DNA from: Coriobacteriia bacterium
GTDB taxonomy: Bacteria > Actinomycetota > Coriobacteriia > WRKU01 > WQUG01
DNA: 14,078 bases
Direction: 5' to 3'
NCBI GenBank assembly: GCA_009785705.1
Contig: WQVS01000026.1
Span: forward strand, 1-14,078
The position numbers and the translations under genes are program-made. Of this stretch, positions 6,652 to 13,956 are shown piece by piece. Within the stretch, counting starts at the first letter, position 1. Each line of letters starts with the position of its first letter. A model generated the notes under the pieces. It was given only the letters and a program-made list of their open reading frames with translations, ran no database searches and was not told the origin of the DNA.

Positions 6652-8712
6652 CTAATCTTCTGTAGAGAAAACTTGCCAATCGAAGGCTTCGCTAATGTCT
6701 TCTATGTGTCTACCAAAGACTCGTTCATATTCCGTACCATTTGTAATCATACCTAAGGAATCTACTTCTACTTCACCGTAAATCTCACCCGTCAGAAAGT
6801 TTTCCCATACGCTAACATCACGGTCAAAAATACCAGGTTGCACCCCTATTGCAGCAATTAAATCGACCCCGCCTCTACTATTCAGACGGTACAAATAGCG
6901 CCGCCAGCTATTCCAGCCCCCTGAGCCTCTCACACTGAAATATCCATCACCACTGATGGTGAGATGGTTTCGCGCCCAGAAACCACCATCTTCGTATCCT
7001 TCAAATATGTATCGAGCGCGACCATCTTGATAAGAATAGACAGCACCACAACCGAAGCCAATTATCAAATTGGGACTACCGTCTCCATTCAAATCCTCAA
7101 TTGCGTACCTGAGCACAGGATTCTCATGGTTCCGCCATTCTATTAATGAGCCTCCAATGTGTCCGAAGTCAATATGTGAAACATCGGCAGGAGTCTGCCA
7201 ATCACCTAAGTCATCAGAAGCCATATCGCCAATGCACTCTTCTAGTGCATTTTGCCATACGTACAGTATCGACCTAAAGGCAGGAGGCATATTAGCTTCT
7301 ATTTCATTTGCGACAGGATGTCCGAACTCTAGATTCACATCAAGGAGTGTTATGGCATCTCTTGTGTTGAATAATTCATGATTTGCTAGTTCAACAGTGT
7401 CTCTTCTACTAAAGGGGTTAAAATCTGGGATGGCTAGAATGAAGCGGCCTGATATAGGAACAGTAACCTTTTCGGTATAACTACCTGCTAGCATCCAGTC
7501 AGTGCCTGGAAGTTCAATCGCACCTGCCGTTGCGCTGTCTTGTGAAATGCGGCTCAAAGTGGCTGACACATCCCCCACAAGTGCAGCACTTAGATTGGGG
7601 CCTGCTAATCCGTAAAGCCTTGAGCTTAGTGTTACCTCTAACTTTGCTTCAGCTGATATTGAAAAGATTTCCCCATTTGGACCTACGCGGGCTTGCGGCC
7701 AGTGAGAATTATCCTCGCGCACTGCTTGCAAGCCTTGCCTGCTTGTGTATTGGAACCCAATTGACTTATCAAGTGCTGCAGAAAGTTCGATAGAGAGCAA
7801 GTCAGCCTGCGCTTCAAAGCTAGCATCGACAGCAAGTCGATTATCAAGAACCACAGGCAGAGGACCTACCATAAAAGAAAAAGGCTTATTTAGTGTTTTT
7901 AGTCTTTGCTCCCAAGAGATGCTATCAACTGTTGCTTCTGCTCCAATATAGCAGCGTAAAACTACCCTCATATCTACTTCAAAATTTCTGATGCGCAAAT
8001 GTCCCTCTATGCGCATACCAGCTCTGAGCGTGCCAAATCCTGTTTCTCTTGAAAGTAGATTATTGGGAGGGCTTGATGCATGAGCTACAGGAATTAGGAA
8101 AAGTGAGCTTGCTTCACTGTTTGGATAATTAACTTCAAAGTCCCCATCTTCTGCAATCTCTACTACAAAGGTGACATCGCACTGTTCAATGGCATCTGTG
8201 AGTGCGGCAGGACTAGTAATTAGCTTGAATCCTTCACCAACTTCCTCTATAGAGTCAATTAGCCTCAACAGTCCCACAGGAGTTTCATCCGAAATGCCAG
8301 CAGCAAGAACGCTGGCCTCATCAATGCCTTCAAGACTTGATACGATTACAAAGTCTTCATCGCTCTCAAGAACAGCGAAGGGCGAGGTATCAGAATCGTA
8401 GATAACAAGGTCAGGGCTAAGGATAATCTCACTTGATGTGCCTTGGTCATCATCTGTACCGTCTTCTAATGCCGCTGGCAGGACGTATATTAGAGCAATT
8501 ACAATCGCTGCTAGCGCGATTGTTACAAGAGCATAGAGCTTACCTCGTTTTTTCTTTGATGGCTTTTCCTCTGCCGGTTCAGAAACATCAGATGTGTCCT
8601 GCAAGTCAAGTGAGGCATCTTCAGGTGGCTCTTGCTCCAATTGTTGTCCACAACCGCCACAGCAAGCAGTTTGCTCTGCTAGTTCCTCGTTACAATGTGG
8701 ACAATATTTCAT
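6652..8712 (-). CDS. zinc-ribbon membrane protein with large exported region and DLNGDG module
   Basis: A 686-residue protein of unknown function, last gene of the operon. A zinc ribbon (C4, C7, C18, C21) is followed by a polar linker, KKKRGK, and a membrane span at about 58-80. Acidic sequence follows at once, so the C-terminus should face outside. Residues 95-210 look alpha/beta and 220-465 beta-rich, without a family I recognise. Residues 534-555 (RYAIEDLNGDGSPNLIIGFG) match the D-x-N-x-D-G calcium-loop repeat seen in FG-GAP/VCBS-like and clostridial surface proteins, and a Trp/Gly-rich stretch (573-604) follows. Four cysteines lie outside. The ATG has a GGAG site 5 nt upstream. A candidate promoter in the 101-bp gap ahead may allow separate expression. 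Confidence 0.8.
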   Translation of the reverse strand: MKYCPHCNEELAEQTACCGGCGQQLEQEPPEDASLDLQDTSDVSEPAEEKPSKKKRGKLYALVTIALAAIVIALIYVLPAALEDGTDDDQGTSSEIILSPDLVIYDSDTSPFAVLESDEDFVIVSSLEGIDEASVLAAGISDETPVGLLRLIDSIEEVGEGFKLITSPAALTDAIEQCDVTFVVEIAEDGDFEVNYPNSEASSLFLIPVAHASSPPNNLLSRETGFGTLRAGMRIEGHLRIRNFEVDMRVVLRCYIGAEATVDSISWEQRLKTLNKPFSFMVGPLPVVLDNRLAVDASFEAQADLLSIELSAALDKSIGFQYTSRQGLQAVREDNSHWPQARVGPNGEIFSISAEAKLEVTLSSRLYGLAGPNLSAALVGDVSATLSRISQDSATAGAIELPGTDWMLAGSYTEKVTVPISGRFILAIPDFNPFSRRDTVELANHELFNTRDAITLLDVNLEFGHPVANEIEANMPPAFRSILYVWQNALEECIGDMASDDLGDWQTPADVSHIDFGHIGGSLIEWRNHENPVLRYAIEDLNGDGSPNLIIGFGCGAVYSYQDGRARYIFEGYEDGGFWARNHLTISGDGYFSVRGSGGWNSWRRYLYRLNSRGGVDLIAAIGVQPGIFDRDVSVWENFLTGEIYGEVEVDSLGMITNGTEYERVFGRHIEDISEAFDWQVFSTED

Positions 8713-8751
8713 GTCGCTCCTTAGTAGAATCTGTCAGACCTTGGCATTTTT

Positions 8752-8779
8752 ATAATATAAAGTGTCCCATACCGTTCAA
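8752..8779 (-). promoter_or_regulatory. candidate internal promoter before the 686-residue gene
   Basis: On the minus strand TTGAAC (8774-8779), a 16-bp spacer and TATTAT (8752-8757) form a fair sigma-70-type pair. It lies in the only sizeable gap of the distal operon, and the start would lie about 33 bp before the ATG. Adjacent AT-rich hexamers (TATATT, TTATAA) make the exact -10 uncertain. Confidence 0.45.
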
Positions 8780-8813
8780 AACACTTTCCTTCTGCACAGT
8801 AGCCCTTCGAATA

Positions 8814-9449
8814 TTACTCGCCACCCAGTAAGGTTTCAACAATCCCCTGACCATAGGTTACAGAACGGTCTAGGTCATCAGGGCTGTCAGCAATACGTAA
8901 AATCTCATCGCTTCCCTTAATAAGGCTAACGACTCCATCAATCTCTTGTGTGTCTACTAATTCAACTTCAAGTGAACGTGGCAGTGGATTGTCTCGAAGT
9001 TGTTCAACAATCTGCGGTGAATCTTGCATCATGTAAGTAAAGCGCTCTAGTGCTGCATCTTTGCCAATCAATTCAACACCTGCAACGTTTCCATGCCCTT
9101 CTAGGGTTGCCTGCAGGCTCTCTATGTCTACATATTCAGCATCATCATGAATCCAAACTTGAATAATGACGCGGCCTTCAATGTCAATATATGACCCCTC
9201 AAGAGAAGGCTCTGCGGAGAGCTGTTCAATGAAGTCTATCACTAATGGAATCGTCACTATGCACAATGCAGTCACAACAGCAAGAGCAAGAGCAACCTTT
9301 ATACTTCGGGCACTTTTCTTAGGTAGGCCATAATCTTTGCAGGTCCTAGCAGGTCCTGAATGAGCTTGTTCTGATGTAACTGCACCGCATGTACCACAAT
9401 AAGCAGTAGCCTCTTCTTTTCTTTTGCCGCAATGTGGACAGAATTTCAT
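8814..9449 (-). CDS. zinc-ribbon membrane protein carrying an FtsX-type extracellular domain
   Basis: A 211-residue protein. A zinc ribbon (C4, C7, C18, C21) is followed by a basic linker (KKSARSIK), one membrane span at about 51-71, and an outer domain at 92-208. That domain reads like the extracellular domain of the divisome protein FtsX: a VIIQVWIHDDA strand, an helix ALERFTYMM, the conserved DNPLPRSLEVEL turn (153-164), and VTYGQGIVETLL at the end. The chain stops where FtsX would enter its second membrane span, and it has none of the permease spans. In FtsEX this domain activates peptidoglycan hydrolases. I chose the ATG at 9447-9449 because it gives MKFCPHCG like its paralogs and has a GAGGAG site; a GTG 12 nt upstream is less likely. 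Confidence 0.85.
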   Translation of the reverse strand: MKFCPHCGKRKEEATAYCGTCGAVTSEQAHSGPARTCKDYGLPKKSARSIKVALALAVVTALCIVTIPLVIDFIEQLSAEPSLEGSYIDIEGRVIIQVWIHDDAEYVDIESLQATLEGHGNVAGVELIGKDAALERFTYMMQDSPQIVEQLRDNPLPRSLEVELVDTQEIDGVVSLIKGSDEILRIADSPDDLDRSVTYGQGIVETLLGGE

Positions 9450-9485
9450 ACCGCTCCTCACAAATCGCCTAGCTTAAAAATTAGA

Positions 9486-9923
9486 CTACCATCTGAAAGG
9501 TGCGTTTATCATATTGTCAATTGTCCAAAGTATATTGCTGATAACTTCCGCTACAAGATATGCTGCATATATCCCTAGTACAATTGCAATAAGTGACAGG
9601 ATGATTCCTGTAGTTGCCATTCCTTTTGCGCTTCCTAGAACAGCCTTTGCTCTTCCGACACTTGAAACAATAAGACCAAGTACTGCACTGGGAATAGCCA
9701 CAAAAGGAATAACAATCAGTGCAATGGAAATCATTCCCAAAACCATTCCTGCGGTACTAAGTCCCAAGCCAGCATCATTTAGAGGTGGATTTGCTGACTG
9801 ATTGCTTATTGGCCCTACTGATGGCTGGCTCAATTGAGTCATTTCGCTCGTCGCTTCGCCACAGCTACCACAAAAAGTTGTAGCTTGTTCCTGCTTCTCA
9901 CCACAGTGTGGACAAAATTTCAT
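9486..9923 (-). CDS. zinc-ribbon DUF4190-like membrane protein
   Basis: A 145-residue protein. The N-terminal zinc ribbon (C4, C7, C18, C21) is nearly identical to that of the next upstream gene. After a Ser/Pro/Asn-rich linker come two or three hydrophobic segments (about 52-90 and 103-130) with the small-residue pattern GLSTAGMVLGMIS…AVLGLIVSSVGRAK…GMATTGIILSLIAIVLG. This is the look of DUF4190, a small double-span family of unknown function. It has no large outer domain, unlike its neighbours. AGAGGAA lies just before the ATG. The downstream gene starts 36 bp after its stop. It may be a membrane partner for the single-span proteins. Confidence 0.82.
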   Translation of the reverse strand: MKFCPHCGEKQEQATTFCGSCGEATSEMTQLSQPSVGPISNQSANPPLNDAGLGLSTAGMVLGMISIALIVIPFVAIPSAVLGLIVSSVGRAKAVLGSAKGMATTGIILSLIAIVLGIYAAYLVAEVISNILWTIDNMINAPFRW

Positions 9924-10005
9924 TATTTCCTCTCTCTATCTGTTAGTGTGCATGCTGTATAGTGAAAATTGTGTTTTGGATTCTTGTAAATCTGGAACAA
10001 GTTGA

Positions 10006-10899
10006 CTACCAGATTTCAAAAGAGTTCAAAGTAAAGTTCACTTCTTCTATGAAGTTTTCATAATCTCTCCAACTGTTAAGCGATTCAGCTCTGAAATTCC
10101 TTGCAGCCCTATCCCAGCCAAGCCTCCGTGCTAGACTATCGACCTGATGACCAGTATCGTTTAGCCAAAAGTCCCATCCGTCAAAGCTTTGCTCTAGGAA
10201 TGAGTAGAGACGGAGTTCAGTTCTAAAGATAAAGTCCTCTTCATGGAGCTCTGCACCCAGATGCTCGCGAAACAGACCTGTGTACTCTCTACTGAAGTCG
10301 GTCCATTCTTCTGCGCTGGCGTTATGTTCTGGCAAGTGCTGGCGCAAGTCTTGCAAGTCATCTGCAAGAGCAATATATCTACCTATGTCACTGCTTGTAG
10401 CACTTAAAAATTCTTCTAGCAGACGCTCTTCACGCTCCGTTAGTTCATCTGGCATTCTAATTCTTTCAATTTGATTTACTGTACTTTGCTTACGAACTAG
10501 CGTGTCGTTGAGGATTGCAAAAAAGCTTTCATATACTTCTGGGTCATCGTAATCATAATCATCTTGCTCAAGTTCACTCAACTTTACTTCTGCGTCGAGT
10601 GATGCTTCGAAGAATTCTCGCCAAAGTTCTGTCGTCTGCTCGCTGTACTCCTCAAAACTGAGTGGAGTAAAGAAAAGCTGCCAAGCTGCGATTCCTAGCA
10701 CTGCTACAACAACTGCACCTGCTGCTGCAATGATTAAAGGCTTCTTGCTTCTTTTCGGGTTACTAGAGCCTGATGTTGATTCTGAATCAAGGGTTGCCGT
10801 GGCTTGTGTTACATTCTTGCCGCAACTACCACAGAAAGCTGTAGCTTCTTCCTGTTTCTCACCACAATGTGGGCAAAATTTTGAGTCTGTCATCGTCAT
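10006..10899 (-). CDS. zinc-ribbon membrane protein with acidic helical outer domain
   Basis: A 297-residue protein of unknown function. It has a zinc ribbon (C9, C12, C23, C26), a Ser/Lys-rich linker, a membrane span at about 53-76, and an outer region from 80 to the end that is strongly acidic and predicted helical (LSFEEYSEQTTELWREFFEASL, key part ELWREFF, then several Glu/Leu-rich helices). It has few glycines and no cysteine after the ribbon. I chose the ATG at 10897-10899: it follows the stop of the previous gene by one base (TAA-G-ATG) and has AGAAGG 10 nt upstream. A longer reading from 10956 would overlap the upstream gene. The domain may bind a partner, but nothing identifies it. 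Confidence 0.8.
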   Translation of the reverse strand: MTMTDSKFCPHCGEKQEEATAFCGSCGKNVTQATATLDSESTSGSSNPKRSKKPLIIAAAGAVVVAVLGIAAWQLFFTPLSFEEYSEQTTELWREFFEASLDAEVKLSELEQDDYDYDDPEVYESFFAILNDTLVRKQSTVNQIERIRMPDELTEREERLLEEFLSATSSDIGRYIALADDLQDLRQHLPEHNASAEEWTDFSREYTGLFREHLGAELHEEDFIFRTELRLYSFLEQSFDGWDFWLNDTGHQVDSLARRLGWDRAARNFRAESLNSWRDYENFIEEVNFTLNSFEIW

Positions 10900-10900
10900 C

Positions 10901-12310
10901 TTAGTCAGCCCTTCTGAAATCAAACACGTCACTGGTGTGCCACCAGCCATCTCCACTGCGAATTGTTCCCATTATCGTTCCATCAACAAATTCCAAACTG
11001 CTACAAAAAACAACTTCGCCAAAGCGATCCGAATTTTCTATTACGCGCACATAGTTAAAGGTGATACTACTAGTGCCAATATCGATGTTTGCAATAAACT
11101 GCGTCGCGGGAAAACTTATATCACCTGTCGTAAAGTTAGATGTGTTAGTTTGATGCCTGCGGTGATTATGAGATAAGCCAGAGAGAGTTCCTGTAAGGGT
11201 GCGATTTTGCATATCGATATTTTGAATAACTAGCTGTGGTGTAGTTGAACTTGCCCCCAAGCATCGAGCTCTATCACCCTCTGTTTCACGATATGTGCCT
11301 TCCCATGTTCCTACAATCTTGCTGTAATCAGGAGTCCATGCAGAGTCGTCTAATCGCATGTCATTGCGCGCTAGAGTCCATTGGGCAGTCTCATTATTAA
11401 ATCGGTAAGTAATAGATAAAGTTCCACTCACCGTATAGAAGTGTGTCTCATTTTCTAAGGAAATCTCTGCCACAGTTAAATAGTCGCCACTATCAAGATG
11501 TGACAATTCAACAGTGGCGGAGAAATCGCCTCCTGTATAGAGACTTGTTAAAGTTGGGTCGCTGCTATCAGTGTTTGACCATCCTCCGCTGTTTGATGTA
11601 GTGCCTTCACCGTCAAAGATGGCAAGGTAGCTCTGCACGCGCGCGATAATTGCATCCTCATCAATCGCAGCCAAAGGACTAAACTCTACAGATTCTATGT
11701 TATTGTCGCGCAGAATCCACCTATCATCTACACGCCTATAAGTTGCTAAGATATCAACGACTACTATCAAGTCATCATTGCTCAAGGTCACCCGGGCTTC
11801 AACAGAAGCAGTGTTGCCATCCTCATTTTCACGAATCTCAATATCCTCAATAGAGTCAATTGTGTAATCGCCTTCTTGAAGAGAAGTGGGAAGAAGGGTA
11901 TCACTACTATCTTCTCTGTTCTCTGCGCGATTCAGGGCAAAGACCTGATTTTCAAGCCCTAGGTCTCGCAGACTCTGCTCTACTATGTCTTCTGTAAGGT
12001 TTTGAGGGAGGACTACTGCAATAGAATCTGTTAAGGCTTCTGGTAGAAAATCTTGAGTGTATGCAAAAGCTAGTCCGCCCCCTGCAAGAGCTACCAGAAG
12101 TACGATTAGCGCCAGATAGAGCTTTAGCTTCCCCTTTCCTTTTTTTGCTACAGGTGCTGGAGGGTTATTTCCTTGCTTTTTGGCAACAGGCTGTGCCGTC
12201 GATGTCTTTGCGTTTGCGCTAGAAGGCTTGAGCTCAACCAAGGCTGTACCGCAATGTCCACAGACCTTTGCTCCCTCTGGCATATCTGCCTTACATTTTG
12301 AACAAATCAC
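10901..12310 (-). CDS. zinc-ribbon membrane protein, TcaA/YvbJ-like layout
   Basis: A 469-residue protein. A zinc ribbon (C3, C6, C17, C20), a Lys/Pro/Ala linker and a membrane span at about 62-84 are followed by three outer parts. Residues 105-207 and 217-320 look like two copies of an NTF2-like fold, ending in parallel blocks (TYRRVDDRWILRDNNI and TYRFNNETAQWTLARNDM). Residues 328-469 are a beta-rich module opening with KIVGTWEGTYRE, typical of small barrel or lipocalin-like domains, with two cysteines (C350, C436) that could pair. The plan recalls TcaA/YvbJ cell-envelope proteins of Gram-positives. The start is GTG directly after the upstream TAA (TAAGTG), with GGAGG inside the upstream gene, so translation is coupled. 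Confidence 0.8.
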   Translation of the reverse strand: MICSKCKADMPEGAKVCGHCGTALVELKPSSANAKTSTAQPVAKKQGNNPPAPVAKKGKGKLKLYLALIVLLVALAGGGLAFAYTQDFLPEALTDSIAVVLPQNLTEDIVEQSLRDLGLENQVFALNRAENREDSSDTLLPTSLQEGDYTIDSIEDIEIRENEDGNTASVEARVTLSNDDLIVVVDILATYRRVDDRWILRDNNIESVEFSPLAAIDEDAIIARVQSYLAIFDGEGTTSNSGGWSNTDSSDPTLTSLYTGGDFSATVELSHLDSGDYLTVAEISLENETHFYTVSGTLSITYRFNNETAQWTLARNDMRLDDSAWTPDYSKIVGTWEGTYRETEGDRARCLGASSTTPQLVIQNIDMQNRTLTGTLSGLSHNHRRHQTNTSNFTTGDISFPATQFIANIDIGTSSITFNYVRVIENSDRFGEVVFCSSLEFVDGTIMGTIRSGDGWWHTSDVFDFRRAD

Positions 12311-12994
12311 TTACTTTGCCACCTCCACTTTTGTTCCGCATGCCGTGCAAAAATTGTTCCCGCCTGCTAGCAGTGCTGAACAGTTGGAACAGACAGGCGA
12401 AGAAGATACCTCACCTTCGGAGGATTCTGTGGACAAGGGAATCACAGGGGCTGACTCAGTTTCTTGAATTGGTTCATCATTTACAATGGTGGCTTCATCG
12501 GTTTTATCTGTGTCGGATTTTGTCTCCATGCTTGCTCCGCAGCTTGTGCAAAACTTTGAGTTTTTGGCACTTACCGACGAACAACTTGCACACTTTGAGA
12601 GTGCTTCTTTTACTTCATCAAGCCCTGTTCCGCAGAAGGGGCACATCTTGAAGTCATAGGAGACTGATTTCTTGCACAGAGGACAATCGATGCTATTGCC
12701 AGTGCTAGCCGCAGGAACAGCTCCTGCATTTTCTATATCAGCAATTTCTTTCTGCAGTGTGGCCGTTTGCTCCATAAGGTCCTCAACATGAGAGAAGAGA
12801 GTTTCGTTTCCTGAGCGCAGGTCCGGATTACTTTTTGTTTTTGCGTAAAGTGCAATACCTAGTTGAGAAAACGCCTCTTTTTGCTTACGAGAAACTTCTG
12901 CAAGCTGCGCCTTCTTTTTAACAATCTTCCCTGCTCTGTCTGCCGAGTCAACTCCTCGACTAATGAGTCCACCCGCCTTATCAAAAACACTCAT
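12311..12994 (-). CDS. soluble protein with coiled coil and three zinc ribbons
   Basis: A 227-residue protein with no membrane span or signal. Residues 1-90 are charged and helical, likely a coiled coil (KKKAQLAEVSRKQKEAF; LMEQTATLQKEIADIEN). Three zinc ribbons follow, each C-x2-C-x10-C-x2-C: C104-C121, C135-C152 and C202-C219. An acidic Ser/Thr/Glu linker separates the second and third. Similar helix-plus-ribbon proteins occur in Firmicutes and Actinobacteria without known function. Within this operon it could be a cytoplasmic hub for the ribbon-bearing membrane proteins; that is inference. AAGGAG lies 9 nt before the ATG, and the next gene starts directly after its stop. Confidence 0.82.
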   Translation of the reverse strand: MSVFDKAGGLISRGVDSADRAGKIVKKKAQLAEVSRKQKEAFSQLGIALYAKTKSNPDLRSGNETLFSHVEDLMEQTATLQKEIADIENAGAVPAASTGNSIDCPLCKKSVSYDFKMCPFCGTGLDEVKEALSKCASCSSVSAKNSKFCTSCGASMETKSDTDKTDEATIVNDEPIQETESAPVIPLSTESSEGEVSSSPVCSNCSALLAGGNNFCTACGTKVEVAK

Positions 12995-13057
12995 GGTGCA
13001 ATCTCCTTAGTTTGATGTCTCGAATTGATGAAAGTATTTGAATATGAAAAAATTCTG

Positions 13058-13519
13058 TTATTGACTGATGTAGTCGTCAAATTTCTTTGCTGTAGCCAAG
13101 TCAGCGATTGCCTTTATCACAAAAATCGGCATGGCTACTATACCTACTACACAGGCAAGCGCAAACTTTAGAGCAAAGTAGATGAACCATCCGACTAGAG
13201 GCAAAAATAGGAACATCCTAGGAGTAATTTTGGTTAGAGTTTTCCAGCCAAAAGGAATGCAAGCAGCCCAGAGACCGAAAATAATCACAGAGCCTAGAGG
13301 GGCTTCCATCATGACCCCAATGACAAGACCGATAACCAGAGCAATAACAGCAAGGACTATCGTTTTAGTAGCTTGCCCTTTGTCGTAGTTATTCCTAACG
13401 GTGATACACATATCACATATAGGTGGATGAAATTTCTCCGCACAGGTCCCGCAAAGCCCTTTTCCGCAGTCATTGCATTGTGCAATTGCGGCGTACCCAG
13501 CGTGGTTGTAGCAATCCAT
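13058..13519 (-). CDS. B-box-like zinc-finger membrane protein
   Basis: A 153-residue protein, first gene of the operon. Residues 3-38 carry a treble-type zinc site (C3, H6, C15, C18, C23, C26, H31, C35, C38) in the order of bacterial B-box fingers (CYNHAGYAAIAQCNDCGKGLC in part: AQCNDCGKGLC). Three or four hydrophobic segments follow (about 53-70, 76-90, 103-118, 119-138). It likely sits in the cytoplasmic membrane with the finger inside. GAGGAA lies before the ATG. Its zinc module differs in type from the ribbons of the six genes behind it, but the shared zinc theme and 63-bp spacing argue for one unit. Function unknown. Confidence 0.8.
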   Translation of the reverse strand: MDCYNHAGYAAIAQCNDCGKGLCGTCAEKFHPPICDMCITVRNNYDKGQATKTIVLAVIALVIGLVIGVMMEAPLGSVIIFGLWAACIPFGWKTLTKITPRMFLFLPLVGWFIYFALKFALACVVGIVAMPIFVIKAIADLATAKKFDDYISQ

Positions 13520-13564
13520 ATGTTCCTCTTCCCCAATTTAGCCTGATAAAGCACGAACTAGTAT

Positions 13565-13593
13565 ATGTTACTTATAGTCCGTGTATTTATCAA
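13565..13593 (-). promoter_or_regulatory. predicted promoter of the zinc-ribbon operon
   Basis: On the minus strand TTGATA (13588-13593), a 17-bp spacer and TAACAT (13565-13570) face the first gene of the operon, 45 bp before its ATG. The -35 is good and the -10 moderate. The whole element lies inside the C-box operator region, so the divergent regulator would compete with RNA polymerase here. Confidence 0.5.
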
Positions 13594-13595
13594 CC
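13566..13595 (+). promoter_or_regulatory. C-box operator of a restriction-modification controller
   Basis: The 15 bases at 13570-13584, ACTTATAGTCCGTGT, match the C-box consensus ACTYATAGTCCGTRG as I recall it at 14 positions. The wider stretch, starting ATGTTACTTATAG and ending TATCAAC, parallels the layout of the C.Esp1396I operator: a strong left site with a central TATA dyad and a weaker right site. It lies 66 bp before the start of the divergent XRE gene, which belongs to the matching protein class. Confidence 0.7.
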
Positions 13596-13649
13596 GTTGT
13601 CTTGAAAGCAGTGACCGCACAAACTCATTTCTATAAGGAGTGATGCAGG

Positions 13650-13859
13650 GTGGTCCAGCAAAGACTAGGTCAGAGAATTCGTGAATGTAGACTTGAGTGT
13701 ACGGGGTTAAGTCAGGAAAAATTTGCCCATTCCATCGGAATGGATAGAACATACTATGCTTCAGTTGAGCGCGGAAAGCGCAATATCTCTATAGTGAATT
13801 TGGAAAAGATAGCGCGCGGTTTTGGGGTGTCGCTGGCGGAGCTGCTAGAGGGGGTTTAG
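13650..13859 (+). CDS. XRE-family C-protein-like transcription regulator
   Basis: A 69-residue, single-domain helix-turn-helix protein of the Cro/CI (XRE) type. LSQEKFAHSIGMDRTYYASVERGKRNISIVNLEKI carries the HTH and recognition helix (key part MDRTYYASVERGKRN), and it closes with GVSLAELLEGV. Size and sequence fit controller (C) proteins of restriction-modification systems, which bind a C-box upstream of their own gene; one is present at 13570-13584. The start is GTG, set by AAGGAG at 13635-13640 with 9-nt spacing; nearby ATG and GTG codons are out of frame. It is divergent from the zinc-ribbon operon. No endonuclease or methylase follows before the insertion sequence. Confidence 0.85.
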   Translation: MVQQRLGQRIRECRLECTGLSQEKFAHSIGMDRTYYASVERGKRNISIVNLEKIARGFGVSLAELLEGV

Positions 13860-13903
13860 ATTCACAACAAAGCAAAATGGACTACTCAGGAACATAGACG
13901 AAC

Positions 13904-13930
13904 TAACTGTCAAGATTTTCTTGACAGTTA
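13904..13930. repeat. perfect 12-bp inverted repeat
   Basis: TAACTGTCAAGA and TCTTGACAGTTA flank a TTT loop with no mismatch. It lies 45 bp after the XRE stop and 27 bp before the proposed insertion-sequence end. Neither strand shows a T-run directly after the stem, so it is not a typical terminator. It may be an operator, a remnant of mobile-element ends, or a palindromic insertion target. Confidence 0.6.
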
Positions 13931-13956
13931 AACCGCTCATTCATAATTTATCAATC

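Noticed and set aside
5272..8779. Similar sequence TTGAA(A/C)…GTATGGGAC in the rpsL leader (about 5272-5288) and near the internal promoter at 8764-8779.
   Set aside because: Only two copies, different spacing, and no promoter at the first site. Likely coincidence.
9450..9461. A GTG start at 9461 for the FtsX-domain protein.
   Set aside because: It overlaps the GAGGAG ribosome-binding site needed for the ATG at 9449, and the paralogs begin directly at MKFCPHC/MKYCPHC.
10900..10956. A longer start for the helical-domain ribbon protein at 10956.
   Set aside because: It would overlap the upstream gene by 56 bp and add 19 residues that no paralog has. The ATG at 10899 has a proper ribosome-binding site and coupled spacing.
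12180..12651. Plus-strand open frames over the zinc-ribbon genes, some over 120 codons.
   Set aside because: They are antisense to the ribbon genes, and their Cys/Leu-rich content comes from the reverse complement of the Cys and Lys/Glu codons. The minus-strand genes have ribosome-binding sites and paralogs.
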